64,000 bases of DNA from Shinisaurus crocodilurus (GCA_021292165.1 CM037877.1:301336726-301400725), one strand, 5' to 3'; numbered from the stretch's first letter, positions 23,101 through 34,860 are shown. The notes: a model not told the origin generated them from the sequence alone. Numbers and translations: made by a program.

Positions 23101-25239
23101 TCTTTCATTCTGCCTGCAAAGAATGAGCCTGTGCCCCCCCCCGGCAAGCCCCCCCCTCTTTTCTCCCTGGGCCAACTGGGATGACAATTGAGGGAAACTG
23201 TGCAGGTGGCCACAAATCCAGGGTAGGAGAGAGGAAAGCAGAAAGCGGGGCCATGTGGGCATACAAGCGCATGGCCAGAAAGGCATCCCGCTTGTGCCCC
23301 TGCAGGGCCAGAGCTCCAGGGAATAGCCCAGGTCCGTAGCAGAGACAGAGCCAGTCCAAGGTCCACACGCAGGGAGGTCCCGGGGAGAGCTAAGGTAGCA
23401 GGAAAATACAGATGGGGGGCTCACGTGGAGACCCCCTTCCAGTGCCCTGGGCCTACAACTGAGGGGCTTTCAGCCTGACACTTCAGCGCCGCGCCCCCCA
23501 AGCAGCTGGCTGAGCCTGGACCTGGGCTCCCTGAGGCTCCCTGGCTGTGCAGCATTTGCCTCCAGGAAGGGGGCCACCTCCAGTGTGAGGGGGAGGGTCC
23601 ACAGCCATCTCCCCAGAGGGCCCAGGATCCCCCCATCTGCCTCAAAGTCCCTCAACGCAGGCAGCTCCTCGGCAAGGCCTGGCTTCGGAGGCCGGTGGGG
23701 TTCCAAGTCATCCCCTCAAGAGGAGCCCGCCAGAGGGGGCGTGGCATCCTGCAAGAGCTGCCGACACCAGCGGGAGAGGGCACGAGCGCCCCCCTCTGAG
23801 GCAGGCGCAAGGCGGAGAGAGCGGGCCGCGCCGGGCTCTGTCTGGGCCACGGCCGGCCCCTGGAGGCTACACTCAGTGCTGTGGCGCATGCGGCTTTGAC
23901 TGTGCACAGAACATATGCGCCACGCCACTCCAAACCCTGCTTCAGCACCCAAGTTTGGCCTTAGGAAGTTATGATGCCACAGAGAATACCTCTGAGCATA
24001 CTTCTAATGCCTCACCTTTGTCACGGATGACCCACGTCCAGCCCAGTGACCCCCGTGACCCGAGGAGGATTCAGCTCCAGCAGTTCTCTTTCCTTCTCTG
24101 CATATGTGATTCTGAGTTCCTTTGCTCAGGCTCTGCAGGCATGGCCCTGTTCGTGAAAGGGCAGGCAGGCAGGCAGGCAGGCAGGCAGGCTGGGGGCCGG
24201 CTGCATTCCCATGTAGGGTGGGCTGGTGGGTCCCAATCCTGGGAGGTCGGAGAAAGAGCCATTCTGCCTGGTGCGGCTCCTCGTGTCAGTGCGGGTGTCT
24301 GCGCAGCTCTGGCCCCTCCGCGGCCGGGTGTCCTTCGCACTGGGTGTCCTCCTGGCCTGCACAATGCTGGGCACATGACCTGGACCGCCACTGACCTCCG
24401 CCACAGCCACGCAGGGCTGGAGCAAGAGAGGCCAAGAGGGAGGGAGCTGCCTGTGGCGGCATGGCCACCGGGAGATGTGACCTCTGACCCCTGCTCCCCT
24501 GGAGCCAAGCCTCCCCCCTAACCCTAGCCTGGGCTGATGATGCAGGTGGTCGGCCAGTCCGGGCCTCCCAGGGGGAACGAGACTCGGAAAGGGGCCAGCG
24601 GGCCACAGCTCCTTCTGGGCCACGGGCTTCCAGCACTACCGAGTCATTGCTCTCCTGCTGCGGAACTGCAGTGGCGGGCTTTCGGCGCGTGGGTGAGGAG
24701 CATGGGCTTCTTGGGCGCACGTCCACTCTAGCGGTGAAAAGAGCAGCAAAAATGTGGTTACGCCCACACGATTTTAAAAATCAGACAAAACTTGTGGAGA
24801 AATAGCCTGCGCGTGCCACACACACACACACACACACACACACCTCCTCATGTGTAAACCAGGTAATCCCAGCTGAGGTCTGAGAAAAGCAAAATGTACA
24901 TAGTTCCTCTTGATGGCCCCTGTCGCCTCAATGTCTGCTAGGCCCTTTGGCTTGCAAATGAAAGCCCACTAGTCATGAGTCACCCCTCCCCTGCCTGGCC
25001 AGGTGAAGCTCATCCTGACTGGCCGAAGGCAGCTGGGCTACTGAAAAGAGATGGGGGGGGGGGAGAAATCTATATTGCCAGCTGTGGCTTCTGGTGTTGG
25101 TTGTGGATCATGGGCAGCAAGCAAGCTGCGCGGAGGTTCAGGTCTTCGGACTGGCCTCAGGATCGGGCCCCAGGTGGCTCCTGGTAAAATCAGCTGGATG
25201 AGGGCTGTGGAGCCCCGAAGAGAACCGGGCCCCAGGTAA

Positions 25240-25555
25240 AAGTAAGTGCCTGGGAGAGATATAAGGAATCAGCTTTATTGTTTTGCAGCTTTACTGTTGG
25301 TACCAAAGTGTCTCCCTATCTTGTCTCCTTCCCTCCTTTCCCACCTTTTGTTGTAATCTGTTTACGTGAATAAACCTTCTTGGATTTACCCCACACGCCG
25401 TTTGTGGTTGCTCTATGGTCCATCCAGCACGCAGTGGTTTAGCCTGGGGGCGCGGGGAGCAGCAGCTCTCTAGCACAGGGTCCGTCCCCAGCACCCACCA
25501 CGTGAGACACTTTTAAGTGGGGCCAGTGCCAGAGATCGGACCTGGTTCAGCGCTA
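25240..25555 (+). mobile_element. Possible solo LTR or LTR fragment (copy B)
   Basis: A TATA-like GATATAAGG at 25259-25267 lies about 110 bp before AATAAA (25369-25374), followed by the block shared with 22962-23100. This order resembles U3-R-U5 of an LTR. No terminal TG...CA boundaries or target duplication could be fixed, so the class is tentative. Confidence 0.35.
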
Positions 25556-25879
25556 AATCCAGGTTATAGACAAGGGCAAATCCCCTGAGAGAGATTCCAG
25601 TCAGGACTGCAGAGCTGAGGCTGGCAGTCCGGCACCTTGGGATCTCTGGGTCTTGGGAAGAAGGGGTGGGTTGGCAGAGTCCAGCCAGCCCCCCTTCCTT
25701 CACAAAACCAATTTCTAAATTTGTGCTAAGACAAAATGCCTTTTCGTTTAAGTGGAATTGCATGAATATTTTAATATATATATTTAAAATGTGAGTGAAA
25801 AGGCATTTTAGTGCAAATTAGGAAAAATATCCTCCCCCCCAACCCAGCTCCTGCCAAAATGGTCCCCAAAAAGCGCTGG

Positions 25880-26541
25880 AGAGGAGAGGGGTGGCGACAG
25901 GGCGCGGCCGCCCGCGGTGACCCTGCGCGGCCCCGGAGAGCGAGCGGGGGAGGCGCTCAAGCGCAGCGCCGGAGGCAACCGAGCGGAGGGCGCGGAGGCG
26001 GCGCCGGGCACGTGCCCCCTCCGGAAAAGGGCGAGTGAGCGGGCTGGGCTTCGGCAACATGGGAAGTGGCTTCGACGGTCAACCCGTTATTATGAGCGGC
26101 AGGAAGCCCAGCCTTGTTGTTAGAAGGAAGAGGGCGCGTCGGTACAATCTGACTCATCTTCTCATCATAGTTGTTTTCTTTTGGAAAATCCAACGTTTAA
26201 AATTAATAATAAATAAATAAAAAGTGAGTGAACAAAGAGTGGCACTCCAGAGTAAACAAGCAGTGCGAAAGCCCTAGGGCCCCCCCCCCCGCCTCGCGGG
26301 AGAGAGGCGCCCCCTTCTTTGTGCCCCGCTGGTCTCTAGCCAGACCCACGCCTCCCCTTTTGGGCTGCCTCCTCCTCCTCCTCCTCCCCCCCTCGAGCCG
26401 CTCCGGAGGTGAGTTTCACTTTCCATTCCGCCTGGCGAGCCTCCGCCCGAGCAGCGCCTCCCCAGGGGAGCTGCAAAGCAGCTGCAACGCGGTGGGCTCT
26501 CCGGAGGAGGAGGAGGGTGGCTGGGCCGTCGGCAGCCCAAG
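25880..26541 (+). promoter_or_regulatory. TRIM56: CpG-rich putative promoter and 5' non-coding exon of TRIM56
   Basis: CpG density rises sharply at about 25880-26050 and 26280-26560, in a region otherwise free of recognised genes and 1 kb upstream of the TRIM56 coding exon. Candidate splice donors are GGAG|GTGAGT near 26408 and CAAG|GTAAAG at 26541/26542; the coding exon's acceptor is at 27474. Mammalian TRIM56 likewise has a non-coding 5' exon. The transcription start is not determinable by eye. Confidence 0.5.
26412..26424 (+). promoter_or_regulatory. Consensus ISRE upstream of TRIM56
   Basis: AGTTTCACTTTCC matches the interferon-stimulated response element AGTTTCNNTTTCC without mismatch, bound by ISGF3 and IRFs. 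It sits in the CpG-rich 5' region of TRIM56, a gene known to be interferon-inducible in mammals. Function is inferred from sequence and position. Confidence 0.6.
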
Positions 26542-27553
26542 GTAAAGTGCCCCCCCTCCGTCTCCTGAGCAGAGTAGGAAGGGAAGGCCGGCAGGGAGGG
26601 AGGGAGGGGGTCGCGGGATCTGGGCCCTGACCTGCTCGGCAGGGAAGCTCCAGCTCTGCCCCTCCCCGCTCCCCCACCCCTCTCCGCTGCCGGGTCAAAA
26701 GCCACAGGTGTCGTCCAGGCACCTGTGCCACGGAGAGCTCCCCCTGCGAGGGCTGCACCGCCGGGCCAGAGTAATGGAGGCCGGTGCAGGAGCAAAGTCC
26801 AGGTCATTCCCGTAGTCAGGGGGGTGCTGTGATTACAGGCAGTTTGAGAGGCGGCACTGCGCCTTCTCAGAGTGACTTAAGAAGGGCGGGCGAATGGTTT
26901 CGTTATTGTTGTTGTTCTAAGGTATCCGGGATGTGGGAGCAGCTGCTTTGAAGGGTGGAAAGGTGTGTGGGGTGGGTCAGGTGTGTGTTTCACAAGGGGA
27001 AGTACCGTAATCCACGTGGCCGTCTTAAGGCCCCCTCCCCACAGGACCTTCAAGTCCAGCCCACAGTGCCCTGTGCCTCCCCCCACATCCCAAGGAGCCC
27101 CATTCCACCACCCCCACCTTCTGGCTTCCACCCATTTGGGAGGGCTCAACCAGAAGAGCCAGGTTGCCCCCCCCCAGGGACCCTCAGCACCCCCAGGCTG
27201 GAAAGGGAAGCCGGAGGGCTGGCCAGAGCCACCTCCTCCCCACAGGGCCCACCTCTTTCTAAGTTGTTCCCCCTGCGTTTGGTTCCATTAGAGCCCCCCC
27301 TCACCCCAGCACTGAATCCAAAATGCAGAATGCCTGGGTCCCCGCGGGAGCCCCCTCTCCTTCGCAGCCCCACAGTCCACCCGGCCACAACGGTGCAGGG
27401 AGGCAGGCACAGGCCTCCTGTGCGGTCAGCTCCAGCCGCTCACTCTGCCTGTCTCTCCTTCTTGCTCCCTGCAGGAGGCCCGGGCCCTTCCTGGCACAGG
27501 TCGCCAGTTCCCCGCAGACCGGCTGGCCTTTGCACCCCCCCCACGCCCCCAGT

Positions 27554-29647
27554 ATGGCTGCCAAAGCCTCGTCCCTCTCGGAGGCCCTCACCAGCGGCTT
27601 CCTGACCTGCACCATCTGCCTGGAGTGCCTTCGCCGGCCCAAGATCCTCCCGTGCCTCCACACCTATTGCTACGACTGCCTGGAGAAGCTGCTGGGCAGG
27701 CGAGGCCCGAAGCGGGAGCTGCAGTGCCCCGAGTGCCGTGAGCGGGTGCCCCTCCCGGGCGGCCTCGGCGGCCTCAAGACCAACTTCTTCGTCAACGGCC
27801 TCCTAGACCTGGTCCACCCCGCAGGGAAGACCGAGCCCACGTGCAGCCTGTGCCCGCTCATTGGCCAGGAGGCCAGCCGGGCCGCCGTCTCGCGGTGCTT
27901 GGACTGTGCCGACGACATGTGCCAGGCCTGCGCCGGCGGGCACCGCTGCTCCCGGCTCACCCACGCCCACCGCGTCGTGGACATGGAGGGCTACCTCTCC
28001 GGGCGGCACGACGAGGAAATCCGCAAGCGGCAGGCCTCGCGGTGCAAGGCCCACGTGGGGGAAGAGCTGCGGTTCTTCTGCACGCCGTGCGCCGTGGCCC
28101 TGTGCCGGGAGTGCCGGCTGGGCCCCCACCTGCAGCACCCTTGCCTGACCATGTCCGAGGCAGCCGAGGCGCGCCGGCCCGTCATCGCGGGCCTCCTGGC
28201 TGGGGTGCAGGAGACCGTGAGACTCATCACCGCGGGCCGGGCCGCCCTGGAGGAGCAGCTGAAGCAGCTGAAGGCGCAGGACGCCCACATCCGAAGGGCG
28301 GTGGAGCAGACGTGCGCCAGGGCGGTGGAGCAGCTGCTCGCCCACCAGAGGGTGGTGCTGGGCCAACTCTCGGACTACACGGAGGAGCGGAGGAAGGCCT
28401 CGGGGGCCCTGCGTTCGGAACTGGAGCTGCAGGAGCAGGTGGCCTCGAGCACGGTGGCTTTTGCCCAGAAGGTGCTGAGCTTGGGCCGGGAGGTGGAGAT
28501 TGTCTCCTTGGAACAGATGATCTCCGAGAGGCTGAGGCAGCTGCAGAGTTTCTCCTGGGAGCCCCTGACCTTCCGGCTGCCCCAGCTGGAAATCCACCCA
28601 GACCTGCAGGGCGACCACAACCTCTTCCGCCTGGAGTTCACTGAGGAGGAGAAGCCTGCGGGAAGCCCAGAGCGGCCCGAGGAGGAGGCCACGAAGGCAG
28701 CCAGGAAGAAGCAGCCGCCGCCGCCACTACTGCCCTTCAGAGAGGCAGAAGCAGAGAAGCCCCCCCGCCAAGGGCCCCCCCAGCCATGGGGGCAGGTCAC
28801 TGTCCCGGCAGACGCCCCCGCTCCTCCTTCCATGGGGCCAGCAGTCCCCCGCCTCGTCCCCAAGCCTCTCTTCTCCTGCAGCTTCTGGGTGAAGACCTCC
28901 ACCGACAAGAAGCGCCCCCAGGTCACAGGCCTCTGTCCGTTCGGTTCCAGTGAACTCCTGGTGGCCGACGAGCAGAACCGGAAGCTGAAGCGATTCTCCT
29001 TGCAGGGGGAGTTCAAGGGCACCCTCCCGGTGCCAAGCGACGTGGCCCCGTTCAGCGTGGCTGCCGTGGGCAGCAGAGTGGCCTTCACGGCTGGCTCTCA
29101 GCTCTACCTCTTAAATGGGGAGGGTGGGCTCATGTGGCAAAAGGCACTCCAGCTGGGACAGGCCAGCCATGCGGTGACCACATGTGGTGCTGACCGTGTG
29201 GTGGTGAGCGTGGCTGGACACCTCGAGGTCTATGACTTGGAAGGGCGTCTGGTGGAGAAGATCGTGCCGGACGGCACCTCAGAGAGATGCTTGGTGTTCC
29301 TGGCCAGCCGGAAGGGGGAATTTGTGGCATCCGACTGGTACCGGCGCAGCGTGGCGCTGTTCACCAGGAAAGGGGAGCTGCTGGCCGAGTGGCGGGAGGA
29401 GCAGCTGGGCGACTGCCAGCCGGGTGCCGTCTGTGCCGACGCCACGGGGATCGTCTACGTGGTGCTGCGGGAGCTGAACAAGGTGGTGGCCTTTTCCAAG
29501 GGCGGGCAGGAGCTGGGCCCGTTCCTCACGGCCGAGAACAGCATTGACCGGCCACGGGTGGCCACGGTTGCTGGAGACGGGCGCTTTGTGGTGGCCCTGA
29601 GTAACGGGACAGTCCACATCTTCAAGATCCGGTATCAGGGCAAGTGA
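27554..29647 (+). CDS. TRIM56: TRIM56, RING/B-box E3 ubiquitin ligase
   Basis: A 697-aa protein from a single coding exon whose acceptor is at 27474 (tract then CCCTGCAG). RING: C19, C22, C34, H36, C39, C42, C58, C61. A first B-box-like Cys/His cluster spans about 97-139 (LDCADDMCQAC, near-identical to the human protein). B-box 2: C164, H167, C176, C179, C184, C187, H192, H195. A coiled coil follows at about 205-340, then a Pro/Glu-rich linker (shorter than in the 755-aa human protein). The C-terminal NHL-like region from about 442 contains GLCPFG and LVADEQNRKLKRFSL and ends ALSNGTVHIF. Known role: cytoplasmic E3 ligase that promotes cGAS/STING and TLR3 antiviral signalling. The same frame is open back to 27323, but that part is intronic or UTR; ATG 27554 gives the family's usual N-terminus just before the RING. 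The location before SERPINE1 supports orthology. Confidence 0.95.
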   Translation: MAAKASSLSEALTSGFLTCTICLECLRRPKILPCLHTYCYDCLEKLLGRRGPKRELQCPECRERVPLPGGLGGLKTNFFVNGLLDLVHPAGKTEPTCSLCPLIGQEASRAAVSRCLDCADDMCQACAGGHRCSRLTHAHRVVDMEGYLSGRHDEEIRKRQASRCKAHVGEELRFFCTPCAVALCRECRLGPHLQHPCLTMSEAAEARRPVIAGLLAGVQETVRLITAGRAALEEQLKQLKAQDAHIRRAVEQTCARAVEQLLAHQRVVLGQLSDYTEERRKASGALRSELELQEQVASSTVAFAQKVLSLGREVEIVSLEQMISERLRQLQSFSWEPLTFRLPQLEIHPDLQGDHNLFRLEFTEEEKPAGSPERPEEEATKAARKKQPPPPLLPFREAEAEKPPRQGPPQPWGQVTVPADAPAPPSMGPAVPRLVPKPLFSCSFWVKTSTDKKRPQVTGLCPFGSSELLVADEQNRKLKRFSLQGEFKGTLPVPSDVAPFSVAAVGSRVAFTAGSQLYLLNGEGGLMWQKALQLGQASHAVTTCGADRVVVSVAGHLEVYDLEGRLVEKIVPDGTSERCLVFLASRKGEFVASDWYRRSVALFTRKGELLAEWREEQLGDCQPGAVCADATGIVYVVLRELNKVVAFSKGGQELGPFLTAENSIDRPRVATVAGDGRFVVALSNGTVHIFKIRYQGK

Positions 29648-31425
29648 ATGGGCGACCTGGGCAGGATTTCGTTGGGGGAAGCGTGTCAGGGAGTGGGTGT
29701 TGGTTCAGGTGTGTTTCTTGCGTGTGTTTGTGTGTCTGTTCAAAGCGGGAACAGGTGGGGGCTTCTGGATTCCTATCAGCTGGCAGAGAGGTGACCTGCT
29801 GTCACTGGGGGGGGTTCCCTGAGGGGGGGTTGCTGCAGTTACTGCAAATGCCAGCTCAATCCATATGTTTTAGACCCATTTCACTCTCATGGCTTCCAGC
29901 CAATAGCCATGAGGGGAAGCTTCTCTAATGGACCCTTTTCGGTGGCCAGAATCCCTCCGCAGGGCAGCCTTGGTGGGAGGGAGCTGCTTTCAGACCGCTT
30001 TAAATATGCCGTGCAGATGTGTTCTGAGTGGGGAGCGCGCGGGAGCGCATGCCTCAGAGCACATAACTGGAGGCGGGGGCTAGGGGGGTGTCCATGTGTT
30101 CTGGAGCCAGCGTGTTGTCACACTAACTCAGGGTATCTTTTGGTGTTTCGTTGGAGGAAGGAACTTCCACACAGAAGTCTTTGCCAGGCAGAGCGGAAAG
30201 GGGGGTGGCGGGGGGGGGGCTTGGCCTCTGCTGCAGCAAGAGCAACAAGGCTGGTTGCAGAAGCAGGTCCGCAAAGGGGGTGTCTGTCCAGCTAACAACT
30301 GAGGAGCTGGCAGGGGCTGCCTCCCCCCACTCCACAAATGTGCTGCAGGAATCCACAACGGTGCATCTGGAGTGGAGATACAGCTTCGGTCATCGACCTA
30401 GAAAGCAGCCGAATCACAAAGTTTCCAGACTTCCAAGTCTGAGCATAAGACAAAAGTATTTATTGCTGCAACCTTCAGAAGGGGGCATATGGAGCAGCAG
30501 GGGGTGGCAGAGAGTGGAGAGGGAGGGCCCCCCCTTGCAGTGGACCTCCTGTCTTCATGCATCTGAAGCAAGAGTGAAACTGTCACTTCTGCAATCTCTT
30601 TGCTCTTTCAGTGGGTCTGGCTTCGTTCCCTTGGCCTGAGGGGTGAAGGTCTCAAATGAGAGTGGGGCGGGGGCGGGTCTCCTTTGCCAGCTGAGAGCAG
30701 CACTGCGGAATCTCCCAGGGCAGTCCCAGCCCTGCCCGAGGCAGGAAGGAGGCACATCGCTGTGTAGGAGGTGAAGGGATGCTTTCCACACACACACACC
30801 CCGCCTGCCCACCCTGGGCTGGGCTGGGACACCTGTGCAGAACGTAGATGTCAGTTCTCCCCATCCCAATGTCTTATTGCTTTCACAAGGGTGGATGCTA
30901 TAGAATTTAAGGATATTTTAGAAAAAAAGGTGTGTTACCGGTAAGTGTTGAACTGGGGAAGGTGAGATGTAACATTCTTTAAAACATTTGTTGGCAAGAT
31001 GCAATATTTAGGCTTTCTTCTTAATTTCTATTACTATGTATTGTTATTGTTTTAGCGAATGAAAAGGTCTTAATGTGTGTGTTGTGTGCGGGGGAGGGAG
31101 AGGGGGAAGGGGGAGAAACTCCCAAGAGCAAAACAAGGTTGAGGCATTCCAGAGACTGGATTTGAATTTCATGAAACTGAGTTTCAGTTCCGCTCCACGG
31201 GAAGGAGGAGGAGAAGAAGATGATGATTGCGTGGTTGGGTGGGTGGCATCACGTTGGGCCACGTGAGCCGTGCAAAAGCAGGCTGAGTGTGCAGGGTGCG
31301 CAATGGGGCGGGACTGCAAGAGAGTAAGAGTAAGAATAATGTTTCCTCCTGCACGGAGAAGAGCCTGTCCTCGTTTCTGGCTAGGCAGGGTCACCTAAAC
31401 CTAGAGGTTCACCCCGCCCAAGGGA
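29648..31425. other. TRIM56 3'UTR and intergenic sequence
   Basis: No AATAAA on the + strand is seen before the CR1 block at 31426, so the TRIM56 3' end cannot be placed. Around 31170-31185 there is GAAACTGAGTTTCAGTT, which reads as overlapping IRF-type half sites on both strands. No gene recognised. Confidence 0.45.
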
Positions 31426-31531
31426 ATCATAGAATCATAGAAAAGTAGAGTTGGAAGGGGCCTACAAGGCCATCGAGTCCAACCCCCTGCTCAGTGCAGG
31501 AATCCAGGTCAAAGCATCCCTGACAGATGGC
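31426..31531 (-). mobile_element. CR1 LINE 3'-end fragment, antisense
   Basis: The reversed CR1 tail (CATAGAATCATAG) is followed by about 90 bp of CR1 3' sequence, ending abruptly at CTGACAGATGG. An independent insertion from the longer copy 125 bp downstream, in the same orientation. Confidence 0.85.
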
Positions 31532-31655
31532 CTTCCAACAAAGGGAAGTGTGTGTGCCTTTGTGGGGGGAGGGAGGGAGAGGGATTCCCCATTGTGGCCA
31601 CCAGAGGGCAGAGCTGAGCCAAGGCTCCTCCACGGCTCAACTTTTCGGCCCAGAT

Positions 31656-33068
31656 TCATAGAATCATAGAAAGTAGAGTTGGAAGGGGCCTATAAGGCCA
31701 TGAGTCCAACCTCCTGCTCAATGCAGGAATCCAGGTCAAAGCATCCCTGACAGATGTCTGTCCAGCTGCACCTTGAATGCCTCCAGACTGGGAGAGCCCA
31801 CCACTTCCCTAGGTAGTTGATTCCATTGTCTTATTGCTCTGACAGTCAGGAATTTTTTCCTGATGTTTAGGTGGAATCTAGGTTCCTGTAACTTGAGCCC
31901 ATTATTCCGTGTCCTGCAAACTGGGATGATCGAGAAGAGATCCTGGCCCTCCTCTGTGTGACAACCCTTCAAGTACTGGAAGAGTGCTATCATATCTCCC
32001 CTCTGTCTCCTCTTCTGAAGGCTAAACATGCCCAGTTCTTTCAGTCTCTCCTCATAGGGCCTTGTTTCCAGTCCCTTAATCATCTTTGTTGCCCTCCTCT
32101 GAACCCTCTCCAGTTTGTCTACATCCTTCTTAAAGTGTGGTGCCCAGAACTGGACTCAGTACTCGAGGCCTAACCAGTGCCGTAAAGGGGAATTATCACT
32201 TCACACGATTTGGAAGCTATACTTCTATTAATGCAGCCCAAAAAAGCATTTGCCTTCTTTGCAGCCACATCGCATTGCTGGCTCATATTCAGTTTGTGAT
32301 CTACCACAATTCCAAGATCCTTCTCACTTGTAGTATTGTTGAGCCAAGTGTCCCCCATTCTGTAACTCTGCATTTGGTTTCCTTTCCCTAGGTGCAGCAC
32401 TTGGCATTTATCCCTATTAAATTTCATTCTGTTGTTTTCGGCCCAGCGCTCCAGCCTATCGAGATCGCACGCTTTGAATTTTGTTTCTGTCTTCCAGATT
32501 ATTAGCTGTTCCACCCAACTTTGTGTCATCTGCAAATTTGATAAGCATTCCCTGCACCTCCTCATCAAAGTCATTAATAAAAATGTTGAATAGCACTGGG
32601 CCCAGGACCGAGCCCTGCGGTTCCCTGCTCGTTACCTCTCCCCAGTTTGAGAAGGTACCATTGATAAGCACTCTTTGAGTCCGATTCTGCAACCAATTGT
32701 GGATCCACCTGATAGTTGTTCCATCTAGCCCACTTTTAGCTAGCTTGCTAATCAGGATATCATGAGGCACTTTGTCGAAAGCTTTGCTGAAGTCCAGATA
32801 TATGATGTCCACAGCATTCCCACAGTCCACAAGGGAGGTTACCCGATCAAAAAATGAGATCAGATTAGTCTGGCAGGATTTGTTCTTGACAAATCCATGC
32901 TGGCTTCTAGTAATCACTGCATTGTTTTCAAGGTGCTTGCAGACTGACTTTATAATCTGCTCCAAAAATTTTCCCAGGGATTGATGTCAGAGTGACTGGT
33001 CTATAGTTCCCAGGTTCCTCCTTCTTGCCCTTTTTGAAGATAAGAACAACATTTGCCCTCCTCCAGTC
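31656..33068 (-). mobile_element. CR1 LINE, 5'-truncated, antisense, RT frame broken
   Basis: The minus strand carries the RT domain in several pieces (32456-32965 with LDFSKAFDKVPHDILISKL; 32170-32574; 31736-32083), broken by frameshifts. The reversed ATTCTATG tail is at the left end. More diverged than the copies at 4347 and 13560. Confidence 0.92.
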
Positions 33069-33539
33069 AGAGGCCTTTGACAGGGGAGGCGATGCACTTG
33101 GGGCTCCTGGGGCAGAAGGACAGAGAAAGGGGAAGGAGCTGCTTTGCATGCAGAACAGGAATAACACAAACACTGCCCTGGGGGGAAAGGGTTCTGCATC
33201 CGAGGAGATGCGGTTCTGGGAGCCATTTCTCACTTTGGAAGCTGGTCATTTAGGGGTGTGTGTATGTGTGGGGGGGTACCCCCGTAGCTGGGGCATGAAA
33301 CACGAAAAGGGGACCCTATGAAACTTGGGGAGGGCACCTTGGCCTTTCTCCCTGTGCCTGTTCCACCCCAGACATCCCAGCAATGTGGACCCATTGGCTG
33401 CTTTTCCTGCTCTTGGGAACGTGCCCTGGCAGGTCTTTGCAAAGGTCTCTTTGGTTACGGGATCCACCGAAGTGCTCCTGTGCTGCGTTCAGGGCTTACA
33501 CAAGTACTGGCGGCTTCCAGTTGCCAAATGGTGCAGAAC

Positions 33540-33968
33540 TCAGCAGAGTGTGCGTGTCTGTAGTGGCTGACTGAAAGTTTGGACATAATCTACTACACAA
33601 ACTGACATGTTATCTTCATCAGCATCAAAGAAGAACAAAGAGATCACCTCTGCAGAGGTGGTTGGCATCCCGTTTGTGCCTTCTGGAATAATTTGAGGCC
33701 AGCCTGTGCTTTCTTTCTGTAACTTTGTTAGTATGAGGTAGGTTTGTTCTCTTTTTGCTTGTGAACATAATGCAATAATTCCCTTTTTTAAAAGAGTTGA
33801 GCATTTGCCTCGTGGTGTCTCTTCCAGGATTGTAGAAGTGCTGAAATAAATTATCTCCATAAAAATGTTTCTGCAGTTCTCACTTCTGTTTTGCATGCAG
33901 AAGGCCCCAGGTGCATCTCCAGGTAGGGGTAGGGGAGAACCCTGCCTGAAGCCCCGTGGCTGCCACAC
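33540..33968 (-). other. Unidentified 142-codon open frame in an AT-rich island
   Basis: The minus-strand frame is open over AT-rich sequence unlike its GC-rich surroundings and reads like ordinary protein (e.g. LILTKLQKESTGWPQIIPEG and VISLFFFDADEDNMSVCVVD). I do not recognise the family. It could be a fragment of a processed pseudogene or of a mobile element; a chance frame is also possible. Confidence 0.25.
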
Positions 33969-33978
33969 GGGGCCAGAT

Positions 33979-33980
<2 letters not shown>

Positions 33981-34025
<45 letters not shown>
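33981..34025. repeat. (GT)n microsatellite
   Basis: About 22 uninterrupted GT units. Confidence 0.93.
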
Positions 34026-34026
<1 letters not shown>

Positions 34027-34329
34027 CTCAGTATAACGGCATGTTCCTATGCCATAAAGCCCATGGGGAGGGGGGGGAGGTTGTGGCACTGATCCAGGCA
34101 CCCTACCCCTGTGCTTGTCCTGACTGTCCCCTCACCAGGAGGCCGGGCTCCCGCTGACTGTCACATGCCACGGGGGAGCTGTGCTGCCTCTCCTTCGGCA
34201 CTGCTTCTCTGCGCACCAGTTTCCGGTGAGACACCGCACGGGAGGTCGTGTGTGGAGGGAGCCCACCTGGCACGTCACCATGGCTGTATTTCTCCTTCAC
34301 CCCATGCGTAACGAACTTACGGCATTCGC

Positions 34330-34860
34330 GTCGCCCTGTACATCCAAGAGGGCACCCTGTCACATGAACTAGAGACCTTGGAAGGCGCAGACCCCTCCAC
34401 AGGATCACTGTGGGTGACATTACCAGGTCCCAAAAGTAATTTAGGACTGGGGGTGTGCTATTGTCCCCCTGACCAAAACGCTCAGGGGGATCATGAGGTG
34501 GAGAATGAAATCAGGGAGGCCTCCAAACGAGGAAGTGTTGTAAAAACGGGTGACTTAAGTTACCCCCACACTGACTGGATACATGCATGTTCCAAAGAGG
34601 GTAAATTTCTCGATGTCCTAAACCACTGTGGCTTAGAACAGTTGGCCTTGGAAAATAACCCTGCATTTGATCCCAAGCGGTGCTCAGGACTTAGTGAGAG
34701 ATGTGAGTGTTGTTGACCGGAAACAGTGGCTCCAGCGCTATCAGGCTTAATAAATACGCAAGTAGAAAATTGCCAAGGAATCCAACGCGTCACGTTTGAT
34801 TCCAAAAGAGGAAACTTCTCTAAAATGAGGGAAGTTGAAAGGGAAAGTTAGAAAGGTCAA
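34330..34860 (+). mobile_element. Degenerate CR1 LINE endonuclease-domain fragment
   Basis: The frame at 34378-34716 contains LGVCYCPPDQ, TGDLSYPHTDW and FLDVLNHCGLEQL, which correspond to the CR1 endonuclease phrases VGVCYRPP, GDFN(H)PD.CW and RFLE. It is the only endonuclease-region copy in the window and is clearly decayed. Confidence 0.65.

Larger units (their letters stand above)
22152..25800. other. Intergenic region between mucin gene 2 and TRIM56
   Basis: No coding exon was recognised. Features seen: the repeated block at 22962-23100 (second copy 25416-25555), a GGCA run at 24160-24191 and a CA run at 24817-24843. Long GC-rich open frames on both strands show no recognisable domains and no coherent splice structure. 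Confidence 0.5.

Noticed and set aside
25811..26220. Arg/Gly-rich open frames as a small gene
   Set aside because: They fall in the CpG-rich TRIM56 5' region and have no homology or splice logic.
27323..27553. N-terminal extension of the TRIM56 reading frame by 77 codons
   Set aside because: A strong splice acceptor (CCCTGCAG) at 27474 lies inside it, the text is Pro/Ser-rich without homology, and TRIM56 starts shortly before its RING as ATG 27554 does.
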